The notes under the pieces were generated by a model. That model was not told the origin of the DNA, made no database searches, and saw nothing but the letters and a program-made list of their open reading frames with translations. Positions 52,837-63,566 of a DNA stretch of 64,000 nucleotides are shown here, in pieces. A program made the translations under genes and the position numbers. Position 1 is the first letter of the stretch. Each line of letters opens with the position of its first letter. Source of the DNA: Catonia carolina (taxonomy: Eukaryota; Arthropoda; Insecta; Hemiptera; Achilidae); the NCBI GenBank assembly GCA_035578175.1, contig JAQMRL010000014.1:16750274-16814273 (forward strand). The letters run 5' to 3'.

Positions 52837-53770
52837 CGAGGTGTGGCTATTAAATAACGAGACTGACGTTGTGAAAACTTTAATTTTAAATTTATAGATG
52901 ATCACTTATTATCACCTTCAATATACACTCCTTCTCTATCCCTATAACGCTCCATGCGAATTTTCCATTGTAGGGAACAGTCCTGAAAGTCATCTTCTGC
53001 CAGCCCCTTCAGTACATGTGCCGCTTTCTCTTTTACAGCTTCCACAGACTCAAATCTGGTCCCTTTTAGTGCAGATTTCACCTTAGGAAACAGGTAGAAG
53101 TCACATGGTGCAAGATCTGGTGAATAAGGTGAATGTTCTAACACTGAGATGCTGTACTTGCCTAGGAACCTCTTGACAGATAACGTGGAATGAGCTGGCA
53201 CATTTTCTTGGTGGAGTACCCATGATTTGTCCTTCCACATTTCGGGGCGTTTTTCCCTTACTCTTTGATGTAGTTTAGAAAGTACCTCAAGGTAGTAATA
53301 TTGATTAATTTTTTGACCTTCAGGAACCCAGTGAAGGTACACAATCCCGTGGATATAAAAAAAAAAACAATCATCATTGCTTTAAATTTTGACTTGCTCA
53401 TTCGAGCTTTTTTGGCTCTCGGTGAAGTTCGCCTCTTCCAGTGCATGGATTGGCTCTTTGTTTCCGGATCATAAGTAAAAAACCACGTTTCATCACATGT
53501 TATTATCTTCTACCTGTTCCCTAAGGTGAAATTTGCATTGAAAAGGACAAGATTTGAGTCTGTGGAAGCTGTAAAAGAAAAAGCGGCACGCATCCTGAAG
53601 GAGCTGACAGAAGATGACTTCCAACACTGTTTCTAAGAATGGAAAATTCGCACGGAGCGTTGTAGGTATATAAAAGGAGTGTATATTGAAGGTGACAATT
53701 AGTGATTATGTACATAATAAAAATAAAATTTTTTACAACGTCAGTCTCGTTATTTAATAGCCACACCGCG
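52837..53770. mobile_element. Fold-back mariner derivative with two 3' ends
   Basis: Both termini are the same mariner end (CGAGGTGTGGCTATTAAATA at left, its near-perfect inverse closing at 53770). The left part is a minus-strand transposase C-terminal region and the right arm (about 53507-53770) is an inverted copy of the last 260 bp of that region. No transposase 5' end is present. The right flank is TA, while the left flank TA is degraded (CA). The spacer between arms is about 410 bp. Confidence 0.85.
52902..53516 (-). pseudogene. Mariner-type transposase C-terminal remnant
   Basis: Open for 146 codons from 53342 (MYLHWVPEGQKINQYYYLEV), with WVLHQENVPAHSTLS where the second catalytic Asp is replaced by Glu in the HQDN motif, and SPYSPDLAPCDFYLFP. 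An additional fragment reaches 53516. The N-terminal DNA-binding domain is missing. The inverted copy at 53507-53700 encodes the same terminus (TRFESVEAVKEKAA) with one stop. Confidence 0.82.
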
Positions 53771-53829
53771 TATACAGGTGATTCTAAATTATGGTAAAAT
53801 AATTTAGTACATGACTGTAGACATTAAAA

Positions 53830-54807
53830 TCTGGTGTGAATCACTCACACAACTTTCTCTTGCCAATGCAAATAATGAACAATATAACCTAACATTAGTA
53901 ATAAAACATTAGAAATAAGCAAAAAAGTAACCTCAAAAAATATAACCTTATTTTAATCATGAGTGAAAGACGCAAAATGAAAATCAACCTCAGTTTGGTT
54001 TAAAAATACGGAAAATCACCCATTCACGCTAAACTAGGCTTGGTAGAAAATTGCTCTAAATAAAAGTTGTAGATCTTTTAATTTACTTTTTTTGTCATCA
54101 GTCTCTCGGACTGGTTTGATGCAGTTCTCCAAGCTGTTAACTTCCTATAAATTTGATTATATACACTTTTTTTCGTAAAATGCATACTGAGGCTGAAATC
54201 CTTAACAATTCGATTTTTTACAAATTTTCGTGAGAAAAAAACAGAAAATCGCAAATTACTGCTAAACTAAGCGTTATACAAAAAAAAATGTTGTAGGATT
54301 TTAAATTCTCTACAACTTTTATTTATTAAATGCATTTTTTGGCTAAAATGCATATTAAAGCCGAACTCTTAAAAAAACTACTTTTTTACGATAAAACCGC
54401 CTCTCCAAGAAATTCAGCAGACATGGTACCTACCCTATCTTGTAGAGCATAAAAACTGTAGTAAATGAGGCGATTTTTAAAAAAATCGTAGTAGCCGTTT
54501 TTGAAAAAATCTCAGAAAAGTTAAAAATGACATGAATGAATTACTACTTCCGGTTGACCGATTTTAATGAAAATGTTCGTGTCAGGTCCTCTAGTAGTAG
54601 CTAACTTAAGTATTATGTTTCAGCTTCGTACGATGTTCCGTTTTTGAGATATTTTGTTCACACACAGACGCAGACATACACCAATCGCTAAAAACATTTT
54701 TATGGGTTCAGGGGGTCTGGGAACGCGTATATCCGATGAAAACTTAATTTCGAAAAATCGACATGAAAGAAATACTTTCCTTCGTATATATTCATATAAG
54801 AGAAAGT
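53830..54807 (-). mobile_element. HINE-like element carrying a small insertion
   Basis: About 978 bp. A 50-bp block at roughly 54088-54139 (TTTGTCATCAGTCTCTCGGA) interrupts the family sequence and matches the 3' end of the LINE fragments at 55050 and 58450, so it is probably a severely 5'-truncated LINE insertion. The 5' 13-mer has lost its first G-C pair region (TATAAGAGAAAGT). Confidence 0.82.
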
Positions 54808-54899
54808 AAAAATGAGTTCCAAATAATTTTTCGCTTTTATAAACACGAAGATTTTTAGAAATTGAAATCATCCATAAAGTAACTTATATTTTCTTGTAC

Positions 54900-54952
54900 C
54901 TCATCTTGTGCGTCACTATCTGGTAGCCCATATACTCCATTCTTCATAGAAC
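54900..54952 (-). CDS. Gene 2 internal exon, copy A (53 nt)
   Basis: Minus strand, acceptor tttttctcag, donor GATGAG|gtacaa. It takes one base from upstream and ends in phase 0, encoding SMKNGVYGLPDSDAQDE, directly in frame with PIISND of the terminal exon. A duplicate with its own splice sites lies at 58315-58358. Confidence 0.75.
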
Positions 54953-55049
54953 CTGAGAAAAATATAAACAAAAAATTTTATGCTAATAAATAAATTATTA
55001 AACAGTGTGGTAAATTGGAGACCCACGCAACCAATTACAGGGGCTTTTT

Positions 55050-55735
55050 TGTCATCAGTCTCTCGATTGGTTTGATGCAGTTCTCCAAGCTATTCTATCC
55101 TGAGCAAGTCGTTTTATATCTACATACCTGTAACACCCTACATCTTTTGTAAATTGTTTTATATATTTTAATCTTTGCCTCCCCCTACAATTCACTCCAT
55201 CAATATTACCCTCCATCATTGATAGACCAATACCTGGATATCTTAAGATATGCCTCACTAGCCTATCCCTTCTTCTGGTAAGATGCTTCCATATACTTTT
55301 TGTTTTATCCACTCGTCTAAGAACTTATAAATTATTTATCTTGTCCACCCACCTAATCTTTAACATTTTCCTATAGCACCACATTTCAAAAGCTTCTATT
55401 CTCTTCCTTTCTACAGCTCCTATCACCCACGTTTCACTCCCTTATAATGCTACACTCCAAACATTGTGCTTTAAGAAATTTTTGCCTAATATATAAGTCG
55501 TTGTTTGTAGTCAGTAAGCTGTTTTTCATTTCAAAGGCTTTTCTAGCTTGAGCAATTCTACTTTTGATATCACTTGTGCTTCTACCATCCTTTGTTATTT
55601 TACTCCCTAGATAGCAGAATTCCCCCACTTTCTGTAAGTTTTCGTAGCCTACTTTTAAATTTCCCATTTCTTCTAAACCACTCCTGCTGCTGCACAACAC
55701 TTTCGTTTTGTACTTATTAATTTTCATGAAGTACT
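55050..55735 (-). pseudogene. LINE ORF2 3' fragment, copy A
   Basis: Minus strand: MKINKYKTKVLCSSRSGLEE, FCYLGSKITKDGRSTSDIKS and RIAQARKAFEMKNSL, then after a frame break RRRDRLVRHILRYPGIGLSM and RQRLKYIKQF, ending ASNQSRD. This is the post-RT region of a common arthropod LINE. It ends in TTTGTCATCAGTCTCTCG (plus-strand sense). It lies in an intron of gene 2 and is co-duplicated with the exon. Confidence 0.82.
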
Positions 55736-55851
55736 ACTTTCTCATCTATTCCATAAATTATAAGGGGGTATCAGACTCTTAAATTTTAGATGAAAAATAT
55801 GTGCCAAGATACAAAAATATATGTTTAATACGCTTACAATCTACCGCTAAA

Positions 55852-56676
55852 AACAGCTAAAAAGATGTTTTTACCGCTAAAAACAGCTAAAAAGATGTTT
55901 TTAGCGGTTAGTCTGTATGTGTATGTGTGTGTGTGATCAAAATTTCTGAGGAACGAATCATCGTACGAATTTGAAACTTGAAACGTAAGTTAAATTATTA
56001 CCGGACTCGACACGAACATTTTCATCAAAATCGGTCAACCGGAAGTTGTAGTAGTCCTATGTTCGTGTCATTTTTTTGCAATTTTTTAAAAACAGCTCCT
56101 ACGTTTTTTTTAAAATCGCCTCATTTACTACAATTTTTATGCTTTACAAGATAGGGTAGGCGCTATGTCTGCTGCAATTCTTGGTGAGGCTGTTTTCTCG
56201 TAAAAACATTGTTTGTTTTAAGATTGCGGCTATAATATGCATTTTAGCGCAAAAATGTGTGTATATAATAAAAGTTGTAGAAAATTTAAAATCCTACAAC
56301 TTTTTTTTCATACATGTTTTTGTATGACGTTTAGTTTAGCGGTAATTAGTGATTTTTTGGTGTTTTCATGTAAATCTTTAAAAAATAGATATTTTGACAT
56401 TTCAGCCTTATGAATTTTACAAAAATGTGCATAATCAAATTAATAGGAAATTAAAAAATTTACAACTTTTATTTAGCGCATTTCTCTCTACATAGCTTAG
56501 TTTAGCGTCGAAGAGTGATTTTCCGTATTTTTTATCCAAACTGAGATTGATTTTCATTTTGCATCATTCACTCATGATTAAAATAAGGTTTTGTTTCTGA
56601 GGTTAGTTTTTTGTTTATTTCTAATGTTTTATTATACTAATGTTTGGTTACATTGTTAATTATTTGCCAATGCAAA
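55852..56676 (+). mobile_element. HINE-like element lacking both ends
   Basis: Begins with a tandem duplication of about 30 bp (ACCGCTAAAAACAGCTAAAA twice), then family sequence from TTTTTAGCGGTTAGTCTG to TTAATTATTTGCCAATGCAA. The next copy starts 6 bp later, so the two are head-to-tail. Confidence 0.72.
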
Positions 56677-56681
56677 TTTTT

Positions 56682-57600
56682 ACTTTTTCTTGCCTATATG
56701 AATAAACACAAAGGAAATTGTTTTATTTAAATTTTTTGAAATCGAGTTTTCACGGGATCTACACGTTTTTAGACCCCTTGAGCCCAAAAACATGTTTTTA
56801 GCGATTGGTCTGAGTGTGTGTGCGCGTGTGAACAGAAAATCACAAAAACGGGACGTCGTATGAACTTGAGACTTGAAACCTAAATTAGATACCACTAGTG
56901 GACCCGACACAAACATTTTCATCAAAATCGGTCAACCGGAAGTAGTAGCTCATTCGTGTCATTTTCCACTTTTTTGCGAGTTTCTCAAAAACTGTTCCTA
57001 CGATTTTGTTTCAAATCGCCTCATTTTATACTTTTTTCCTACAGGAAATTCACTACAGGAAATACGGTAGGCGCCATGTATGCTGAAATTCTTGGCGAGG
57101 CTGTTTTCTCGTAAAAATATTGTTTTGTTAAGATTGCGACTTAAATATGCATTTTAGCGCAAAAATGTATTGTAAAAGTTGTAGAGAATTTGACATCCTA
57201 CAACTTTTATTTCAAACATTTTTTTGTATAATGCTTACAGTAGTTTAGCGGTAATTAGCAATTTTCTGATTTTTTCTCACGAAAACGTTTAAAAAAATCG
57301 ATTTTCTAAAGATTTTAGCCTTGGTATGCATTTTACGACAAAAAGTATAATCAAATTTATAAGTAATTAAAAGATGTACAACTTTCATTTAGAGCGTTTT
57401 TCTCTACAGAGCCTATTTTAGCGTGAAAACGTGATTTTCCGTATTTTAAAGCCAAATTGAGGTTGATTTTCATTTTGCGTCTTTTACTCATAAATATTAG
57501 GTTATGTTTATTGAGTTATTTTTTTTGTTTATTTCTAATGTTTTGTTTGTTTATTAATTTGCATTGTCAAGAGAAACTCGTGCGAGTGCTTCACACCAGA
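56682..57600 (+). mobile_element. HINE-like element, complete
   Basis: About 919 bp. Starts ACTTTTTCTTGCC and ends with TTGTCAAGAGAAACT, hairpin GTGCGAGTGCTTCACAC and CAGA. The hairpin stem keeps pairing except one position. Confidence 0.8.
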
Positions 57601-58314
57601 TTTTTTGAAATTGTTGACTTCTCTTCGTATTTATCGTTCATTAGGCCTAAACACGCACAAACACCCGCTAAAATACACTGGTATTTTACAAGAAAGTAGT
57701 TTTTGCAAACACAACATTTTGCTTCCGTTGCATTACTATAAACATACTTATTTCTTACTAAACAAAACGTGTTAAATATTATGTACTTACAGAAATGCAC
57801 AATTAATATAAATAAAATACATTTAACAATTTTTAAACCCATTGTTAATGGATGAGCACTTTCACAACTGTAGTTGCAACCACTGTTTAAATATGTCCTT
57901 ATTATATATTTGCCACCATTAGAAGACTATTCGCTTATCACGAATTATGCACCACAATAAATCACAGTTACTTTTCCTTAAACTATACTGCAAAAGTAGG
58001 GAATATTCATCGCGAAAAAGTGTTACTTGCCTTTAAGTTTTGATAGCACTTGGAATAATTACATATTTCTGAAACAGACTTAAGAACAATTGTATCAGTA
58101 GATAAAATTTAAATAATTTTTCGTATACAAAAAAGTAATAATTAAATGCTATAGTTCATGAGAAGAATATTGACGCCCAATGTCTAGGGTACATACACAA
58201 AAACCCGCTATAATAAGCACGATGTATTTATTTAGGCGGGTGGGAGTTTGGTGTGTACTTCGCCACTTCCTCACCTCACCACTCCCGCCAGTCGAGCAAT
58301 TTATCCCTTCTTAC
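57601..58314. other. Unassigned, no gene seen
   Basis: AT-rich. ACACGCACAAACACCCGCTA near 57651 and ACATACACAAAAACCCGCTA near 58192 form a weak direct repeat of unknown meaning. It would be intron of gene 2 if exon copy B is used. Confidence 0.4.
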
Positions 58315-58358
58315 TGCGTCACTATCTGGTAGCCCATAAACTCTATTTTTCATAGAAC
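58315..58358 (-). CDS. Gene 2 duplicated exon, copy B (44 nt)
   Basis: Minus strand, acceptor tatttttctcag, donor GACGCA|gtaaga. It encodes SMKNRVYGLPDSDA in the same register as copy A. The length, 44 nt, equals 53 modulo 3, so it could replace copy A without changing frame, while including both would shift it. Use is unproven, and it may be a non-functional relic of the segmental duplication. Confidence 0.5.
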
Positions 58359-58449
58359 CTGAGAAAAATAAAAACAGAAAATTTTATGCTTATAAAAAAA
58401 ATTATTAAACAGTGTGGTAATTGAGACCCTCGCAACCAATTACAGTGGC

Positions 58450-59030
58450 TTTTTTGTCATCAGTCTCTCGACTGGTTTGATGTAGTTCTCCAAGCTGTTC
58501 TATCTTGCGCAAGTCTTTTTATATCTATTTACCTGTAATACCCTACATCTTTTGCAATTTGCTTTAAATATTCTAACCTTTGCCTCCTCCTTCAAACCAT
58601 TCCACCAATATTACCCTCCATTATTGATAGACCAATACCCGGATGTCTTAAGATATGCCCCACTAGCCTATCCCTTCTTCTGGTAAGATTCCATGTACTT
58701 CTTTTCCCACCCACTCGCCTAAGAACCTCTAAATTACTTATTTTGCCCACTCACCTAATCTTTAACATTTTCCTATAACACCACATTTTAAAACCTTCTA
58801 TCCTCTTCCTGTCTACAGCCCCTATCACCCAAGATTCACTCCCGTATAATGCTACACTCCAAACATTTTAAGAAATTTTTCCTAATCTGTTAATTACTGT
58901 TTGTAGTCAGTTGTGTTGTGGTCAGTCTGTTTTTTTTTCATTTCAAAGGCTTTTCTAGCTTGAGCAATTCTACTTTTGATATCACTTGTGCTTCTACCAT
59001 CCTTTGTTATTTTATTTTTGTACAGCAATA
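58450..59030 (-). pseudogene. LINE ORF2 3' fragment, copy B
   Basis: Parallels 55050-55610, with shared landmarks GATAGACCAATACC and GCACCACATTT-like blocks and many small indels. It has more frame breaks than copy A. Homology ends after CCATCCTTTGTTATTTTA. Confidence 0.75.
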
Positions 59031-59048
59031 CACAGCATGAGTCGTCTA

Positions 59049-59798
59049 CGAGGCGTGTTCAGAAAGTAAGTACCATTTCATTCTACTGCCGCCGTAGCGC
59101 AGCAATCGGTGTTCCGCACATGCGCACTAGTCGTCCTGTTCACTGGCTATCGACTCACGCCATTGTAGTTGTTCTACGTTGTGTTTTCAGTTTTCTCTGA
59201 ACGTTTAAAATGTTTAAGACAGTTAGTGATCCCGCCGATTGTGAGATTCGTTCTGTAATAAGATTTTTGAACGCAAGGAATGTGAAACCGGCTGAAATTT
59301 ATCGTCAACTTCAAGATGGTTACGGGGAAGACGTGATGAGTGAAGGAATGGTGAGAAATTGGGTTAGAATGTTCAATTGCGGTCGAACAAATGTGCATGA
59401 TGAGAATCGGAGCGGTCGGCCTTCTCTCGTCACCGATGATCTGATAAGGGCAGTTGACGAAAAATCCAAGCGAACAGACGTTTCACTATGACGCTATCTG
59501 ACGATTTCCAACAAATTTCACCCACTCTTTTGTAAGAAATTATTACGGACCGCTTAGGTTGTCGCAAGCTGAAATGAAAACTGCCGTAGAGCGTGGCTAC
59601 ATTCGTTGGCGGGAACCTTCTGCGAAGAGGGTATAGAAAAATTGATCACCCGCTACGACAAGTGTTTGAACATCGGTGGAAATTATGTCAAAAAATAGTT
59701 TAAGGTTTGGGCTTTCATGTAGAAATAAAATTGTGTTGTAAAAAATTTGTTTTGTTGTGTCTTTTTAAAAACGGTACTTACTTTCTGAACACGCCTCG
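59049..59798 (+). mobile_element. Internally deleted mariner (750 bp)
   Basis: Termini CGAGGCGTGTTCAGAAAGTA and inverse TACTTTCTGAACACGCCTCG are a perfect 20-bp match, flanked by TA (59047-59048 and 59799-59800). The N-terminal ORF (59210-59491: MFKTVSDPADCEIRSVIRFL, RSGRPSLVTDD) is followed by a deletion of the catalytic region. The end resumes near 59610 (REPSAKR, later YDKCLN-like). Perfect termini suggest it could be moved by a related transposase. Confidence 0.92.
59210..59491 (+). pseudogene. Mariner transposase N-terminal half
   Basis: 93 codons covering the first HTH (RFLNARNVKPAEIYRQLQD) and the second HTH with linker (MSEGMVRNWVRMFNCGRTNV). A frameshift ends the frame and all catalytic residues are missing. 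It could act as a DNA-binding inhibitor if expressed, which is speculative. Confidence 0.82.
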
Positions 59799-59800
59799 TA

Positions 59801-60175
59801 TTTCTTCAGAGCACTGGGAATAATTAACTAGTTCCGTAGAAACCGTCACCTACGCGCTAGTAATCTAACATCATGGGAAAAGAGCTTAAGAGAAGACTTG
59901 ACAAAGAAGATAGTGACAACAATATTTACCTACTTAACACAAGTTATCTAATGGAGCTTCAACATTCGTGACCCTAACTATAATATAACAGGTATTTTTC
60001 ATATTCTTTTTTTAGTAGATTACAATTGACTACATTTTGGTAGTATCTCAAACTGATAGTATTTTCATTAATATTATCCATTCATAAATAATACAAATAC
60101 ATTTCACCATCTATAATACGCTCTGATAATGTATCGTTAATCAGCGTACATAAATATTCATTTTTACTTTCTCTT
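59801..60175. other. Unassigned, no gene seen
   Basis: AT-rich. A short plus-strand stretch (about 59872-59970) loosely resembles LINE tail coding, but I could not assign it. Confidence 0.35.
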
Positions 60176-61119
60176 GCCTATATCAATATATAGGAAGGAA
60201 AGTATTGTTTTCATGTCGATTTTTCGAAATCGAGTTTTCACCGGATCTATACGTTTTCAGACCCCCTGAATCCAAAAAACATGTTTTTAGCGATTGGTCT
60301 ATGTGTGTGTCTGTGTGTCTGTGTGTGTGTGTGTGGCTGTGTGTGAACAGAATATCTCAAGAACGGAACATCGTACGAACTTGAAACTTGAAACTTAAGT
60401 TACATACCACTACCGGACGCGACACGAACATTTTCATCAAAATCGGTCAACCGGAAGTAGTAGTTTATTCGTATAATTTTTCAGTTTTTTGCGATTTTCT
60501 CAAAAACTGGTCCTACGATTTTTTTTAAAATCGCCTATTTTACTCAATTTTTTATTCTCTACAAGATAGGGTAGGCGCCATGTTTGCTGAAATTCTCGGT
60601 GAGGCTGTTTTCACGTAAAAACGTTGTTTTTTTAAGATTACGGCTTTAATATAAATTTTAGCGCAAAAACTTATATAATAAAAGTTGTAGAGAATTTAAA
60701 AACCTACAACTTTTGTTTCAAACATTTTTTTGTATAACGCTTAGTTTAGCGGTAATTTGCGATTTTCTGTTTTTTTTCTCACGAAAACGTGAGAAAAATC
60801 GATTTTTTTAACATTTCGGTGTTAGTATGCATTTTACGACAAAAGTGTATATAATAAAAGTTATAGAAAATTAAAAGATCTACAACTTTTGTTTAGAGAA
60901 TTTTTCTCTACAGAGCCTAGTTTAGCGTGAAAGTGTGATTTTCCGTTTTTTTAAGCCAAATTGTTCGATTTTCATTTTGCGTCGTCCACTCATGATTAAA
61001 ATAAGGTTATGTTTTTGAGGTTAGTTGTTGTTTATTTTTAATATTTTATTAATAATGTTAGGTTTATTATTAATTATTTGCATTGGCAAGAGAAAGTTGT
61101 GTGAGTGTTTCACACCAGA
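60176..61119 (+). mobile_element. HINE-like element, complete reference copy
   Basis: About 944 bp with all landmarks: 5' ACTTTCTCTTGCC, CCTATATCAATATATAGG dyad immediately after, GTGT tract at 60302-60345, 3' GGCAAGAGAAAGT at 61085-61097, hairpin GTGTGAGTGTTTCACAC, then CAGA and a T run. This is the best copy to define the family. Confidence 0.88.
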
Positions 61120-61329
61120 TTTTTTTATTCGTAAAAGTAATTAATGAACTTTAAAACTTAATATTAATTATTAGTCTTTCAGCTAGTCTTAACTCGGAGT
61201 GGGGGAGCACCTATTTTCAATCTCGTAGACAAGATATATATTTTTTAAACTTAGTTTATTTATTCACAACTGTACAAAATACAACCAGTGAATGTGATGT
61301 TTTTAACAAAAAACAAAAATGGCGTTATG

Positions 61330-61690
61330 AAATTAAGGAGACCGCCACTCAGTAATGCCACTCCAACGGTGGATTCGTATAAGATTAATTTTAGAACACG
61401 TAAGATAACTTAAGACGTTTCTGGAAGCTCTTTTTGCTGCCCAGATTCTCAGAATTCGCTCACTGAAGGCTTTTATCCTTTCTTCTGTTCAACCGGTGTT
61501 CTATTTTCGCTCTTCATTTAAGCCCTTGAAGTCCATAATTAATTGTCTGAATTTGGTTCGGTTCATTAGGTTTTCTCGGTTTTCTCAATATACTTTCTGA
61601 TTTTTTTAAACCATTTACCCAACACTTTACGTCTACTGTTTAGTGTCTTTACAGAATTAGGCTTGGCATGAAGACGCATTTTACAAGAAA
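61330..61690 (-). pseudogene. LINE ORF2 tail (family of 1-430 and 31198-31640)
   Basis: Minus strand: LNSRRKVLGKWFKKIRKYI near the start, later TEERIKAFSERILRIWAAKR, with stops. Same C-terminal module as the fragments at 1-430 and 31367-31606. Confidence 0.65.
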
Positions 61691-61738
61691 ATTGTAATAT
61701 TACATTCAAAGATATAGAAAATTATATTAAATTTACAA

Positions 61739-61772
61739 TTGCAAGAGAAAGTCGTGAGTGTTTCATACTAGA
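61739..61772 (+). mobile_element. Solo 3' end of the HINE-like family
   Basis: TTGCAAGAGAAAGT, then GAGTGTTTCATACTAGA. It is a degraded terminal module only. Scraps of family body follow to about 61895. Confidence 0.5.
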
Positions 61773-61900
61773 TTTTTCATAATGACTTCATTAAAAACGC
61801 TTTATAAACGGGATATCGTATTGATTTCATACAACTTTTATTTCATGCATTTTTTCAACAGTTTAACGTTAATTAGTGATTTTACGTTAACTAGTGATTT

Positions 61901-62787
61901 ATAGGAAAGAAAGCAATGTTTTCATGTCGGTTTTTCGAAATTGAGTTTTCCCCGGATGTACACGTTTTCAGACCCCCTGAACCCAAAAAACATGTTTTAG
62001 CGATTGGTTTGTGTGTGTGCGTGCGCGCGAGCGAACAAAATATCTCAAGAACGAAACATGGTACGAAGTTGAAACTTGAAACTTAAGTTAGAACCTACCA
62101 GAGGACCCGCACGCACATTTTCATCAAAATCGGTCAACCGGAAGTAGTAGTTTATTCGTGTAATTTTTCACTTTTTCGATTTTCTCAAAAACGGCTCCTA
62201 CGATTTTTTAAAAATCGCCTTGTTTATGTTCTACAAGATGGGGTATGCGCCAATTCTTGAGGGTGTGTCTGCTGAAATTCTTGGGGAGGCTATTCTCTCG
62301 TAGAAAAAATGTTTTCTTTTAAGATTGCGGCCTTAATATGCATTTTAGGGCAGAAGTGCAAAATAGATGTTGTAGAAAATTTAAAAACCTAAAACTTTTA
62401 TTTTAAACATATTTTTGTATAACGCTTAGTTTAGCGGTAATTACTGATTTTCTGTTTTTTTTTTCATGAAAATCTGTAAAAAAGATTTTTTATGAGTTCA
62501 GCCGTAGTATTTAACGACAAAAGTGTGTATAATAAAATTTATAGGACATTAAAAGATCTACAACTTTTATTTTAAGAATTTTTCTCTACAGAGCCTAGTT
62601 TAGCGTGAAAGAGTGATTTTCCTATTTTTAAGCCAAACTTAGGTTGATTTTCATTTTCACTCATGATTAAAATTAGGTTATGTTTATTGAGGTTAGTTTA
62701 TTTTTAGTGGTTTATTACTAAAATTAAATTAATATTGTTAATTATTTGCATTGGCAAGAGAAAGTCGTGTGAGTGTTTCACACCACA
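61901..62787 (+). mobile_element. HINE-like element, 5' tip missing
   Basis: Starts at ATAGGAAAGAAAGCAATGTT just inside the family 5' end and runs to TTGGCAAGAGAAAGT, the hairpin and CACCACA. A GTGTGCGTGCGCGCGAGCG tract is near 62011-62030. Confidence 0.82.
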
Positions 62788-62797
62788 TTTTTATATT

Positions 62798-63188
62798 GAA
62801 AGGCTGGATTGAACCTCTAGAGGTTTTACTAAGTAAAAACAAGGAGTGAGGTGGTTTATTATTGCCTTCCTCACTGCGTTGAAAGAATATGCTTATTAGC
62901 ATGCCAGGTCCTTCAAAAAACACCTAATTTCCACCTTGCAAATGACACCTTCGCTTCATTCACAGCAGGGTCTGTCTATATAGTGAAATTCATTACTTTA
63001 ATTTTAAATTCATTACACCTCTACCTCTTTTGTTCTTAAATAGTTCAGTCATATAATTGACTGACTATTTGATGAGAAACAAAACTTTTTTTTGTAGCCC
63101 TGGAACCAGCGAGTGCAATAAATTATAATCATAATTATAATTATAATCGAGTGCAATTATTTTAACACACCACTTGCCCGTTATGGGA
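62798..63188 (+). repeat. 393-bp SINE-like element, diverged
   Basis: Lacks the first 20 bp or so (starts GAAAGGCTGGATTGAACC). It has a small insertion around 63118-63160 with TAATTATAATCATAATTATA-like repeats, and ends CCGTTATGGG. It is the most diverged copy in the window. Confidence 0.75.
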
Positions 63189-63251
63189 AAATTTTTATAT
63201 TATAGACTACATTGTTTACTAAGGATTAAACATCGGTTATATTTTTTATTA

Positions 63252-63294
63252 TTTATATTGGCAAGAGAAAGTCGTGTTAGTATTTCGCACCAGA
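63252..63294 (+). mobile_element. Solo 3' end of the HINE-like family
   Basis: TTATATTGGCAAGAGAAAGT, then a weakened hairpin (GTGTTAGTATTTCGCAC) and CAGATTTTTT, without upstream body. Confidence 0.6.
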
Positions 63295-63344
63295 TTTTTT
63301 TAAACAGAATAGGTGTAAATTTAAGATAAGTTCTGAACGTATAA

Positions 63345-63408
63345 ATTTCCAGACGAAATGGGAATCAAATCTGGGATATCCGCTTTGTATACCACGGAGG
63401 CGGCAAAA
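63345..63408 (-). repeat. tRNA-like SINE head, second family
   Basis: Minus strand: GCCGCCTCCGTGGTATACAA and the B-box-like AGATTTGATTCCCATT. It resembles the start of the copy at 13599. Confidence 0.55.
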
Positions 63409-63467
63409 TTACAATTTCAAATAGTTGTGTCTTTGTTCCTCTGATGTCGGTTAAGAGAATGCCCATT

Positions 63468-63501
63468 GTGTGTGTGCGTGTGCGTGTGCGTGTGCGTGTG
63501 C

Positions 63502-63565
<64 letters not shown>
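63468..63565. repeat. (GT)n microsatellite with GTGTGC units
   Basis: About 98 bp of TGTGTGCG-type units changing into pure (TG)n. It is not inside a recognisable HINE-like copy. Confidence 0.95.

Positions 63566-63566
<1 letters not shown>

Noticed and set aside
54088..54139. Small block inside a HINE-like copy considered as a CRISPR-like or tRNA-like unit
   Set aside because: It matches the extreme 3' end of the LINE fragments nearby, so a truncated LINE insertion explains it.
57591..57842. ORF with Cys-rich KCCVCKNYF segment on the minus strand
   Set aside because: It is short, overlaps the 3' end of a HINE-like copy, and has no splice or start context suggesting an exon.
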